This document shows, piece by piece, positions 6,423 through 11,907 of a DNA stretch of 11,907 nucleotides. Origin of the DNA: Alphaproteobacteria bacterium (lineage in GTDB: Bacteria > Pseudomonadota > Alphaproteobacteria > CACIAM-22H2); the NCBI GenBank assembly GCA_016869915.1, contig VGDA01000063.1:1-11907 (forward strand), in the 5' to 3' direction. The translations under genes were made by a program, and so were the position numbers. Below the pieces are notes generated by a model that saw only the letters and a list, made by a program, of their open reading frames with translations, was not told the DNA's origin and ran no database searches. The first letter of the stretch is position 1; every line of letters starts with the position of its first letter.

Positions 6423-7058
6423 CTACTTGTTGACCGGGGAGTCGGGCGAGAAGAGCAGCGCCATGATGTCCTGGATATCCTTCTCCTTGAGGATCCCCAT
6501 GTGGCCCGCGCGCGGCATGTTGGAGCACGCGTTGCTGGACTTGGAATTCCAGATCTTCGCCCAGGCGTCGCGCAGGGCGCGCTCGTCGGTGCCCTTCAGC
6601 TTCGCGTAGTTGTGGAGGCTCGGGCCGAGCGTGCCATGGGAGATCTCGGCCAGCGAGATCTGGTGGCAGTTGTAGCAGTTGCCGCCATTTGCCTGGCTGG
6701 GCGCATCGGTCCAGGTGAGGCCGCGGCCGCTCTGCGCGATGCGCTCCCCGGCGCGCCAGTCGCCGAGGAACCTGCCGTCGCTCGGCCACTTGACCGCCGC
6801 TAGGTTCGCGGCTTCGAGCTGCTCGGCGCGCTTCGCGCCCGCGGCGCTGTTGGCCACGGCGGGATCCGAGCAGAAGGCCTGCGTATCGTCCTGCACGAGC
6901 CGGTCGACCGAGACCGGGCCGGCGTTGCGGAAGCCGGTGCGCAGCATCTCCGCGAAGGCCTTGTCGTCGGCGCCCGGGCCCCAAGACTGGGCGCGCGCGT
7001 CGACGGCGAAGGCGAGGACGGCGGCGGCCAGCGCCGCGCAGGTCCCGATCGAAGACAT
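6423..7058 (-). CDS. soxX: Sulfur-oxidation cytochrome SoxX
   Basis: This 211-residue monoheme cytochrome c pairs with SoxA. The SoxAX complex forms the cysteine S-thiosulfonate on SoxY and passes electrons onward. A Sec signal peptide covers about residues 1-24 (ending AVDARAQS). A long N-terminal region with VSVDRLVQDDTQAFCSDP (48-65) is typical of SoxX. The heme site is CYNCH (128-132), followed by HGTLGPSLHNY. ACSNMPRAGHMGIL (177-190) holds the likely axial methionine (Met181 or Met187). Cys63 and Cys178 are the only other mature cysteines and may form a disulfide. The start at 7056-7058 has GAGGAGGGG overlapping the soxA stop, 14 bases between genes. An upstream-open frame through soxA is a shadow: only from this ATG does a signal peptide appear. 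Confidence 0.93.
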   Translation of the reverse strand: MSSIGTCAALAAAVLAFAVDARAQSWGPGADDKAFAEMLRTGFRNAGPVSVDRLVQDDTQAFCSDPAVANSAAGAKRAEQLEAANLAAVKWPSDGRFLGDWRAGERIAQSGRGLTWTDAPSQANGGNCYNCHQISLAEISHGTLGPSLHNYAKLKGTDERALRDAWAKIWNSKSSNACSNMPRAGHMGILKEKDIQDIMALLFSPDSPVNK

Positions 7059-7072
7059 GTGCCTGCCCCTCC

Positions 7073-7891
7073 TCACCGCTTGATGCCCGGCGTCGCCATG
7101 GTCGCGCCATTCGCGGTCGCGGCCATGAACATCGATAGCGCGACCGTCATGTCGGACGCGTAGACCGGCTCCGGGAAGCGTTGCTGCCTGAAGCAGTCGT
7201 TGATGCGCCACTGCATCGACCACATCTGCCCCGCGCTGACGCGGTAGGCAGGCCAGCTCGTCCAGCCCGCGGCCGCGCCCTCCTTCGCGGGTATGTAGGG
7301 CAGGTCCTGCATGCGGATCCGGCGCCCCTCCTGGGCATGGCAGGTCGCGCAGGAGAAGTCGTGCGGGCCCGCCTGGTAGAAGAACATGCGCCTCCCGAGC
7401 TCGAACATCGCGCGCTCCTTGGGATGCGACGCCGCGACGTCGACCGGGCGGTCCTTCGACATGCCGGCGACATAGGTCGCGAGCGCGACCAGCTCGTCCT
7501 TCTTCGGCGTCCCGAAGCGCGCCTCGACATGGGCGCGCGTGTCGATGCCCTGGAGCGTCTCCATGCAGGTCAGCAGGCGGGATTCGAGGTCCTGCACGCG
7601 GTCCGTGTCGGCGAAGTAGCGCGGCAGCCGCGCATAGGCGCCCTCGACCACGCCCGGCCCGAGGCCGAGGTCGCATTTCTCGAGCGAGGCGTTGCGCGGG
7701 CCCGCGGGCTTGAGCCAGAGCTCCTCGCCGGCCATCTCGAAGAGCTCGGCGGGATTGCCGTCCTTGAGCGCCTGCCGGTAGGCCTCGATGCCCTTCGCCG
7801 CGTCGTCCTTCTCCTGGGCGACGCCGGCGAAGCCGAGCGCGATCGCCACGCAGGCAGCCGCCGCGACGGCGACCTTCGTCCTCGCTGCCAT
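7073..7891 (-). CDS. soxA: Sulfur-oxidation cytochrome SoxA, one-heme form
   Basis: SoxA is the catalytic partner of SoxX; it attaches thiosulfate to the SoxY cysteine. The 272-residue protein has a Sec signal (about 1-25). It has only one heme site, CATCH at 181-185. The heme's cysteine ligand, modified to persulfide in characterised SoxA proteins, is very likely Cys233 in RINDCFRQQRFPEP. Near the N-terminus, where diheme SoxA proteins carry a first CxxCH, this protein has EKCDLGLGPG (Cys73) and a lone Cys109 (LLTCMETLQGI). The two could form the disulfide reported to replace that heme in one-heme SoxA. The ATG at 7889-7891 has an excellent GGGGGAGGGGAAC leader. It lies 33 bases after soxZ and 14 before soxX. 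HVEARFGTPKKDELVALATYVAG (about 121-143) is also typical. Confidence 0.95.
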   Translation of the reverse strand: MAARTKVAVAAAACVAIALGFAGVAQEKDDAAKGIEAYRQALKDGNPAELFEMAGEELWLKPAGPRNASLEKCDLGLGPGVVEGAYARLPRYFADTDRVQDLESRLLTCMETLQGIDTRAHVEARFGTPKKDELVALATYVAGMSKDRPVDVAASHPKERAMFELGRRMFFYQAGPHDFSCATCHAQEGRRIRMQDLPYIPAKEGAAAGWTSWPAYRVSAGQMWSMQWRINDCFRQQRFPEPVYASDMTVALSMFMAATANGATMATPGIKR

Positions 7892-7924
7892 GTTCCCCTC
7901 CCCCGTGGACCCTCGCGGGCCCGT

Positions 7925-8236
7925 TCAAGTGACCTTGGCGTTGTCCGTGCGCGTGTCGCCGCGGTTGTCGACCCAGGTCACGCTCACCGTGTCGCCCGCC
8001 TTGCCGCCCTTGATCTTGAAGGCGAAGTACGGGTTCTTCGCGATCGACGGCCCCCACTGGGCCGACATCACGTCCTTGTCGTTGAGCCGCGCGCTCACCT
8101 CCTGGATGAACCATGCGGGGACGATGGCGCCGGAGGCGTCGCGGCGCTGGCCGGTCTCCATCTCGTGGTTCATCAGGACGCGGACCTCGGTGATCCCGTC
8201 CTTGGCGGCGGCGCGGATGCGCATCGGGTTGGCCAT
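7925..8236 (-). CDS. soxZ: Sulfur carrier complex subunit SoxZ
   Basis: This 103-residue protein is the partner of SoxY in the periplasmic SoxYZ carrier. The heterodimer presents the SoxY C-terminal arm to SoxAX, SoxB and SoxCD. Family-typical features are the start MANPMRIRA, the segment EVRVLMNHEMETGQRRD (about 17-33), AWFIQEV, and the immunoglobulin-like C-terminal half with FAFKIKGGKAGDTVSVTW. It lacks its own signal peptide and, as in the family, is expected to be exported together with the Tat-targeted SoxY. The ATG at 8234-8236 follows AAGGAAG at about 8 bases. It is separated from soxY by 37 bases and from soxA by 33. Confidence 0.96.
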   Translation of the reverse strand: MANPMRIRAAAKDGITEVRVLMNHEMETGQRRDASGAIVPAWFIQEVSARLNDKDVMSAQWGPSIAKNPYFAFKIKGGKAGDTVSVTWVDNRGDTRTDNAKVT

Positions 8237-8273
8237 GGCGTGTCTTCCTTCCGATCGGATTGCGGGACGCGGC

Positions 8274-8735
8274 TCAGCCGCCGCAGCCGCCCAGCGTGAC
8301 CTTGATCTCCTTGACCGAGGCCAGGAACCTGCCGTCGGCCTTGACCACGGCGGCGACGTTCGAGGTCTGCATCATCTTGATGCGCGTCGTGACGTCGGCG
8401 GCGACATCGGGTCCGATGTCGAAGATACCGGCGAGCACGTTCGGGTTCTTCTCTACGAACAGGACGATCTGCGTCGTGCCCGGCACGCGGCTGACGACCT
8501 GGACGGGGACCACGGCGCCGTTCTCGGCGATGTCCGAGGCGATGATCTGCACGTCGTCGCTCGCGGCGGTCGTGCTGGCGCCGATGGAAGCCAGCGCCTC
8601 CTGCACCGTCTTGCCCTCGAACGCGGCCTTGTTCCACGCGGCGCGTGCACGCCCCGCAGGCAGGAGCCCGGCCGCGGCGAAGGCGGCGAGGATGCCGCCT
8701 GCCTTGAGCGCCCTGCGCCTCTCGATGTCGATCAT
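8274..8735 (-). CDS. soxY: Sulfur carrier protein SoxY
   Basis: SoxY carries all pathway intermediates covalently on the cysteine of its C-terminal swinging arm. The 153-residue protein has a twin-arginine signal (DIERRRALKAGGILAAFAAAG, cut near RARA-A, residue 32). The conserved core includes NPNVLAGIFDIGPD and TRIKMMQTSNV. It ends in the diagnostic GGCGG, with Cys151 as the carrier residue. Two starts are possible: ATG 8748-8750 would add MEDAR, but GGAGGA (8743-8748) sits 7 bases before ATG 8733-8735, so the shorter form is chosen. A long open frame upstream of this is a shadow of soxD. It lies 44 bases after soxD and 37 before soxZ. Confidence 0.96.
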   Translation of the reverse strand: MIDIERRRALKAGGILAAFAAAGLLPAGRARAAWNKAAFEGKTVQEALASIGASTTAASDDVQIIASDIAENGAVVPVQVVSRVPGTTQIVLFVEKNPNVLAGIFDIGPDVAADVTTRIKMMQTSNVAAVVKADGRFLASVKEIKVTLGGCGG

Positions 8736-8742
8736 GCGTGCG

Positions 8743-8748
8743 TCCTCC
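8743..8748 (-). promoter_or_regulatory. Ribosome-binding site fixing the soxY start
   Basis: GGAGGA on the minus strand lies 7 bases upstream of the ATG at 8733-8735. The alternative ATG at 8748-8750 overlaps this motif and would make it unusable, so the shorter SoxY is favoured. Confidence 0.6.
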
Positions 8749-8779
8749 ATCCTCTTCCTGGGTCGATGCGGGCCGCGCC

Positions 8780-9850
8780 TCAGCGCTCGGGCGCGCCCGC
8801 GAGAATCCATTCCACGATCAGCCGCGCGTCGGCGTCGGAGACATCCTCCTGCGCCGGCATCGCGAGCGCCCCCCAGACGCCCTCGGCGCCGTTGCGCACC
8901 CGGCCCGCGAGCAGGTCGAGCGCGTCCGCGACGCCGCGATAGCGCCGCGCCACGTCGGCGTAGCTCGGGCCGACGACCTTGTTGGCGATGCCGTGGCAGG
9001 CCATGCAGCCGGCGTCCTTCGCCCTCTTCATCGCGGGCGGCGACGGATCGTCGGTCGCGTCGGGGTCGTCGTCCCCGGTGACGATACCGCGCACCGGGCC
9101 GATGCGGCGATGCTGCGAGGCGAGGTTGCCATGCGCGGGGCGCGCGTAGTCGGGAAGCGCGGACGCGACCTCGACGGTGGCGGCGCAGTCGGACATGCAG
9201 GGCGCGTTGGCCGTGTCCGGCCTCGCGGCGGCCGACGGGAACTCGCGACCCGGCCACATCGCGTGCGCGGTGGTCATGCCGTTGCGGTTGGGCATCCGCG
9301 CCTGCACCTCGGCCATGTTGGCGTCGCCGAGCCGGAAGTCGTCGGGCACGACCTCGGCGAGGTTCAGCATGTAGGCGAGCACCGCGTAGACCTCGTCGTC
9401 GGACAGGCTCTTGGGCTCGTTCCACGGCATGGCGCGGCGGATGTAGTCGAACAGCGTCGCGACGTAGGGCGCCTTCATCATCGTCGTGCGCTGCGGGTAG
9501 TCGACGCGCCTGAGGTTAGCCACGTTGCCCGAGGCGATGTCCGCCGCCGTCGTGCCGCCGACCAGCGGCGTGAAGACCTGGTTGCTCTCGCCGAAGGTGC
9601 CGTGGCACGAGGCGCACTTCGCCTCCCAGATCTCCATGCCCTGCTCGACCGTGCCGGACCCCTTGGGCAGGCCCAGGAAGTCGGGGCGCACGTCGATGTC
9701 CCACGCGGCGATCTCGCGCTCGGTCGCGGGCCGGCCGATCCCCGGGAAGCGGTCGGTCGCGATGGCGCTGGCGGCGACGAGAATCGCGGCGAGGACGGTG
9801 CAGGCGGCGAGTAGCCGCGGGCGCGGCGCGCGCTCAGGCGGTCTGGACAT
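8780..9850 (-). CDS. soxD: Diheme cytochrome c SoxD, subunit of sulfane dehydrogenase SoxCD
   Basis: SoxD is the electron-accepting subunit of SoxCD, which oxidises SoxY-bound sulfane sulfur by six electrons. The 356-residue protein has an N-terminal hydrophobic segment (about 13-32, LLAACTVLAAILVAASAI) acting as signal or anchor. Two cytochrome domains follow. The first has CASCH (79-83) with likely axial Met141 in RAMPWNEP. The second has CMACH (282-286) with likely axial Met331 in LAMPAQEDVS. The linker at about 200-275 is acidic near its end and contains a CMSDC pair (218-222) that is not a heme site. The diheme form is that of Paracoccus-type SoxD. The ATG (9848-9850) lies inside the soxC coding end, a 17-base overlap, with GAGGTGAGCA just upstream, so soxC and soxD are translationally coupled. 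Confidence 0.95.
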   Translation of the reverse strand: MSRPPERAPRPRLLAACTVLAAILVAASAIATDRFPGIGRPATEREIAAWDIDVRPDFLGLPKGSGTVEQGMEIWEAKCASCHGTFGESNQVFTPLVGGTTAADIASGNVANLRRVDYPQRTTMMKAPYVATLFDYIRRAMPWNEPKSLSDDEVYAVLAYMLNLAEVVPDDFRLGDANMAEVQARMPNRNGMTTAHAMWPGREFPSAAARPDTANAPCMSDCAATVEVASALPDYARPAHGNLASQHRRIGPVRGIVTGDDDPDATDDPSPPAMKRAKDAGCMACHGIANKVVGPSYADVARRYRGVADALDLLAGRVRNGAEGVWGALAMPAQEDVSDADARLIVEWILAGAPER

Positions 9851-11204
9851 TGCTCACCTCGCCGCCCGGCTCGACCAGCCAGGACTGGATGGCGTTGTTG
9901 TGGTAGATCGACCGCGTCCCTCGCACCTCGCGCAACTGCCGGTAGGTCGGCTGGACATGCCCCGTGTCGTCGATGGCGCGCGACTGGAGGATCGCCCTCT
10001 CGCCGTTCCACGTCCACGGGAAGACGAAGCGCGAGAGGCACTTCGACATCACCGGCTGCTGGAGCGTCGCCGGGCGCCAGTTGCGCCCGCCATCGACCGA
10101 CACGTCGACACGCTGCACCGCACCGCGGCCGGACCAGGCCAGACCGCTGATCGCATGGAAGCCCTTTCCGACGAGCGCCTGGCCGCCGGAGGGCGTGGTG
10201 ATGACCGACTTCACCTCCTGGATCGAGGTGTATTGCCGGTGCTGCCCGTCCGGCATCAGGTCGACGTAGTGGATGCTCTCGTCCTTGGCGCCCCAGGGCT
10301 GGTCTCCCAGCTCGACGCGGCGCAGCCACTTCACCCAGGACACGCCCTGCACGCCGGGCACGACGAGGCGAAGAGGGTAGCCGTTCTCCGGCCGCAGCAT
10401 CTCCCCGTTCTGGCCCCAGGCAACGAGCACCTCGCCCGACATCACGAGGTCCATCGGGATGGTGCGTGTCATAGAGGAGCCGTCGGCGCCCTCAGCCAGC
10501 ACGAACCTGCCGCGCGACAGGTCCGCGCGGCACATCTCCAGCAGCAGGCGCAACTCGACGCCGGTGAACTCGCTGCAGGAGATCATGCCATGCGTGTACT
10601 GCACGGTCGGGACGGCGACGTTGCCCCATTCCATGCCCGTGTTGGCGCCACACTCGAGGAAATGCATCCGCGACACGGACGGAAGCCGCATCAGGTCGTC
10701 CATGGTGAAGACCATGGGACGAGCCACCATGCCCGGGCTCGAGCCGTTGACCATGAAGCGGTGGCGCCGCGGGTCGATGTCGGTCCAGCCCTGGTGGTGG
10801 CGCTCGAAATGCAGGCCCGACGGCGTGACGATGCCGAAGCTGCCCTGGAGCGGCGTGAAGGCGACGCTGGCGGCGCCGACCTGCGTCAGGCCCGGGCTCT
10901 GCCGCCGCACGAGGTTGCGCTCGTAGCGCGACGGCATGCCGTAGGGCGTGGCGGCCACGGGCAGGCCGAGCGTCGTGCTCCACGGCACCGGGTCGACTAT
11001 GTCGGGGTCGTCGGCGCGCGCGACCGTCGCGGCCGAGGCGGCGCCAAGGCCGAGGGCGGCCATGAAACCGCGGCGCAGGACGTCGCGGCGACCCGACGCC
11101 ACGGCGGCGATGTCCTCGGCGGAGAGGAAGCTCTCGGGCGCGCGACGAATGCGGCCTGTGCACCGTTCACGGTCCTTTACGCTTCCAAGCATCCCGGATC
11201 CCAT
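9834..11204 (-). CDS. soxC: Sulfane dehydrogenase molybdoenzyme subunit SoxC
   Basis: SoxC is the molybdenum-cofactor subunit of SoxCD and belongs to the sulfite oxidase family. Its presence predicts full oxidation of thiosulfate to sulfate. The 456-residue protein starts with a long 38-residue tail. A twin-arginine signal follows (GRRDVLRRGFMAALGLGAAS, about 38-57), cut near ARADDP (64). The molybdenum-ligating cysteine is Cys185 in HFLECGANTGMEW, a small variation on ECAANGGMEW of the Paracoccus type. Supporting motifs are YTHGMISCSEFTGVELRLLL, NGYPLRLVVPGVQGVSWVKWLRRVEL, and the C-terminal dimerisation domain with SVDGGRNW. ATG 11202-11204 has GGAAGAAAC just upstream; an ATG four codons later has a poorer site. 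It is the first gene of the sox operon and diverges from an HbpS-like gene 66 bases away. Confidence 0.96.
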   Translation of the reverse strand: MGSGMLGSVKDRERCTGRIRRAPESFLSAEDIAAVASGRRDVLRRGFMAALGLGAASAATVARADDPDIVDPVPWSTTLGLPVAATPYGMPSRYERNLVRRQSPGLTQVGAASVAFTPLQGSFGIVTPSGLHFERHHQGWTDIDPRRHRFMVNGSSPGMVARPMVFTMDDLMRLPSVSRMHFLECGANTGMEWGNVAVPTVQYTHGMISCSEFTGVELRLLLEMCRADLSRGRFVLAEGADGSSMTRTIPMDLVMSGEVLVAWGQNGEMLRPENGYPLRLVVPGVQGVSWVKWLRRVELGDQPWGAKDESIHYVDLMPDGQHRQYTSIQEVKSVITTPSGGQALVGKGFHAISGLAWSGRGAVQRVDVSVDGGRNWRPATLQQPVMSKCLSRFVFPWTWNGERAILQSRAIDDTGHVQPTYRQLREVRGTRSIYHNNAIQSWLVEPGGEVSNVQTA

Positions 11205-11270
11205 GTTTCTTCCATGGTATCACTGGCCGTCGAGCCAAGGAACCATTCCGCGAAGCAGGAGATCACCGAC
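11205..11270. promoter_or_regulatory. Divergent control region between soxC and the HbpS-like gene
   Basis: These 66 bases must hold the promoters or 5' leaders for both the sox operon and the HbpS-like gene, because the genes start at its two edges. It contains a short dyad GGAA-CCA-TTCC at 11239-11249. It also contains an imperfect longer pair: TTCCATGG at 11210-11217 against CCAAGGAA at 11235-11242, 7 of 8 complementary. Either could be an operator; sox operons are often controlled by ArsR-type SoxR repressors. No convincing -35/-10 pair was found on either strand, so a promoter could extend into one of the genes. Confidence 0.4.
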
Positions 11271-11795
11271 ATGCGCCAATCGAGCAGGCACGCCCCGTCC
11301 CGCCTGGCCGCGGCGGCCGTCGTCTGCGCCACCAGCCTTGCCTCCACCACCCCATCCTTCGCGCAGGACGGCACCTTCGCCCTGCGCCTGCTGACCCCGG
11401 AGACCGCGCTCAAGGCGGCGCAGGCGGCGCTCGCCTCCTGCCGCGCCTCCGGATTCCAGGTCTCGGTCGCGATCGTCGACCGGGGCGGAACGACGCAGGT
11501 GCTGCTGCGCGACCGCTTCGCCGGCCCGCACACGGTGACGATCGCCACCGACAAGGCATGGACCTCGGTCACGATGCGGCAGGACACGCTCGCGCTTGCC
11601 AAGTTGTCCGAGGGTGGCGAGATGTCGGGGCTGCGCCATTTCCCGCGCGTGGTTGCGGTAGGCGGCGGCGTGCCGATCGAGGCCGCCGGCGCGATACTCG
11701 GTGGCATCGGCGTCTCCGGCGCGCCCGGCGGCGCGGCCGACGCGGCCTGCGCCGATGCGGGTATCGAGGCGATCGTCGACGACGTGACCTTCTAG
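11271..11795 (+). CDS. Exported GlcG/HbpS (DUF336) family protein
   Basis: This 174-residue protein carries a Sec-type signal peptide (about 1-31, hydrophobic RLAAAAVVCATSLASTT, cut near FAQ). A single GlcG/HbpS domain follows. Hallmarks are LTPETALKAAQAAL, VSVAIVDRGGTTQVLLRDRFAGPHTV (about 64-89), DKAWTSVTMRQDT, VVAVGGGVPIEAAGAILGGIGVSGAPGGAADAACADAGIEAI (127-168). In Streptomyces, HbpS is a secreted heme-binding, redox-sensing protein; other members have unknown roles. Here an exported version sits beside genes for five c-type hemes, so heme or redox handling in the periplasm is a reasonable but unproven idea. The ATG at 11271 has AGGAG 10 bases upstream. The frame is open far upstream, antisense to soxC, but the signal peptide fixes this start. 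Its TAG shares the CTAG with the stop of the facing transposase. The domain looks complete, so it does not appear truncated. Confidence 0.85.
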   Translation: MRQSSRHAPSRLAAAAVVCATSLASTTPSFAQDGTFALRLLTPETALKAAQAALASCRASGFQVSVAIVDRGGTTQVLLRDRFAGPHTVTIATDKAWTSVTMRQDTLALAKLSEGGEMSGLRHFPRVVAVGGGVPIEAAGAILGGIGVSGAPGGAADAACADAGIEAIVDDVTF

Positions 11796-11907
11796 GCCGC
11801 AGACTCATAATGGCGCAACCAGAGCCGCGCTGAGGCGAGCTTTGCCATGGCGAGGTAGTTGAGCGGGTTTCGGTCGTAGCGGGTGGCGATATGGCGGAAC
11901 TGCTTGA
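11792..11907 (-). CDS. IS5-family transposase, C-terminal fragment (runs off the window)
   Basis: The minus strand encodes 37 residues and a TAG stop. They run KQFRHIATRYDRNPLNYLA and then MAKLASARLWLRHYESAA. This is the characteristic C-terminus of IS5-group DDE transposases (RxIATRYDK..NFLA..LA...WLR.YES), including the arginine/tyrosine-rich region after the catalytic glutamate. The rest lies beyond the right edge, so it cannot be said whether the gene is intact. Its stop (11792-11794) overlaps the stop of the HbpS-like gene (11793-11795). There is therefore no room for the element's terminal inverted repeat outside that gene. The element end was not identified. It may mark the boundary of the sox locus or a past rearrangement. 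Confidence 0.8.
   Translation of the reverse strand, partial: KQFRHIATRYDRNPLNYLAMAKLASARLWLRHYESAA
11792..11907. mobile_element. Partial IS5-type insertion sequence (one end, rest outside window)
   Basis: The only support is the transposase C-terminus on the minus strand. No terminal inverted repeat or target-site duplication can be recognised because the other end is not in the window. The left boundary is therefore set at the transposase stop and is approximate. Confidence 0.55.

Noticed and set aside
4775..6433. A 552-codon plus-strand open frame opposite soxB.
   Set aside because: It mirrors soxB codons, has no family motif, and soxB carries every expected catalytic motif.
7059..8114. 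Upstream in-frame extension of soxX through soxA and soxZ.
   Set aside because: SoxX with a proper signal peptide starts at 7058; the extension overlaps intact soxA and soxZ.
8876..9075. A third heme site in SoxD suggested by neighbouring cysteines.
   Set aside because: Only CASCH and CMACH fit CxxCH; the CMSDC pair (residues 218-222, encoded further upstream at about 9183-9199) lacks the spacing and histidine.
8736..9425. Upstream in-frame extension of soxY through soxD.
   Set aside because: The extension is a shadow of soxD; SoxY starts with its twin-arginine signal at 8735.
9525..11270. Upstream in-frame extension of the HbpS-like gene for about 1.7 kb.
   Set aside because: The extension is antisense to soxC and soxD and has shadow-type composition; the signal peptide and ribosome-binding site place the start at 11271.
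1..11907. Search for tRNA or rRNA genes, CRISPR repeats, toxin-antitoxin or defence genes.
   Set aside because: Nothing recognisable was seen on either strand; nearly all sequence is accounted for by the listed genes and short control regions.

Overview
The window is a high-GC (roughly two-thirds or more G+C by eye) bacterial chromosome or large replicon segment. It carries a complete periplasmic sulfur-oxidation (Sox) locus from a chemotrophic, most likely alphaproteobacterial, organism. That assignment rests on GC-rich codon use, many twin-arginine signal peptides, the soxCDYZAXB gene order and a partial IS5-type transposase; the genus cannot be read from the sequence.

Layout. (1) 1-2856, minus strand: the promoter-proximal part of a dipeptide/oligopeptide-type ABC importer, with a substrate-binding protein, then a DppB-type permease, then the first 47 residues of a DppC-type permease that runs off the left edge. 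A strong 15-bp inverted repeat lies between the binding protein and the first permease. (2) 2857-3026: a 170-base divergent control region with a perfect 7-2-7 palindrome. (3) 3027-4654, plus strand: fccA-fccB, a small monoheme cytochrome and a sulfide dehydrogenase flavoprotein. (4) 11204 down to 4688, minus strand: the tightly packed operon soxC-soxD-soxY-soxZ-soxA-soxX-soxB, which meets fccB tail to tail with 33 bases between. (5) 11205-11270: a 66-base divergent region. (6) 11271-11795, plus strand: an exported GlcG/HbpS-family protein. (7) 11792-11907, minus strand: the C-terminus of an IS5-family transposase whose stop codon overlaps the HbpS-like gene's stop in a shared CTAG.

How the genes work together, from knowledge of the families: SoxAX attaches thiosulfate or other reduced sulfur to the C-terminal cysteine of SoxY in the SoxYZ carrier. 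SoxB hydrolyses off the sulfone as sulfate. SoxCD oxidises the remaining sulfane by six electrons, so a further round of SoxB can release it. Because soxCD is present, complete oxidation to sulfate without stored sulfur is expected. FccAB would add sulfide oxidation and feed electrons to the cytochrome c pool. The SoxV/SoxW/SoxS thiol-maintenance proteins and a SoxR-type regulator are not in the window.

The locus is a recognisable, established system; no wholly new system was found. The points most worth a second look are the one-heme SoxA with its leftover cysteine pair, the altered SoxB metal motif, the HbpS-like neighbour, the IS5 junction, the importer paired divergently with fccAB, and the inverted repeats. 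No stretch longer than 170 bases lacks a gene.
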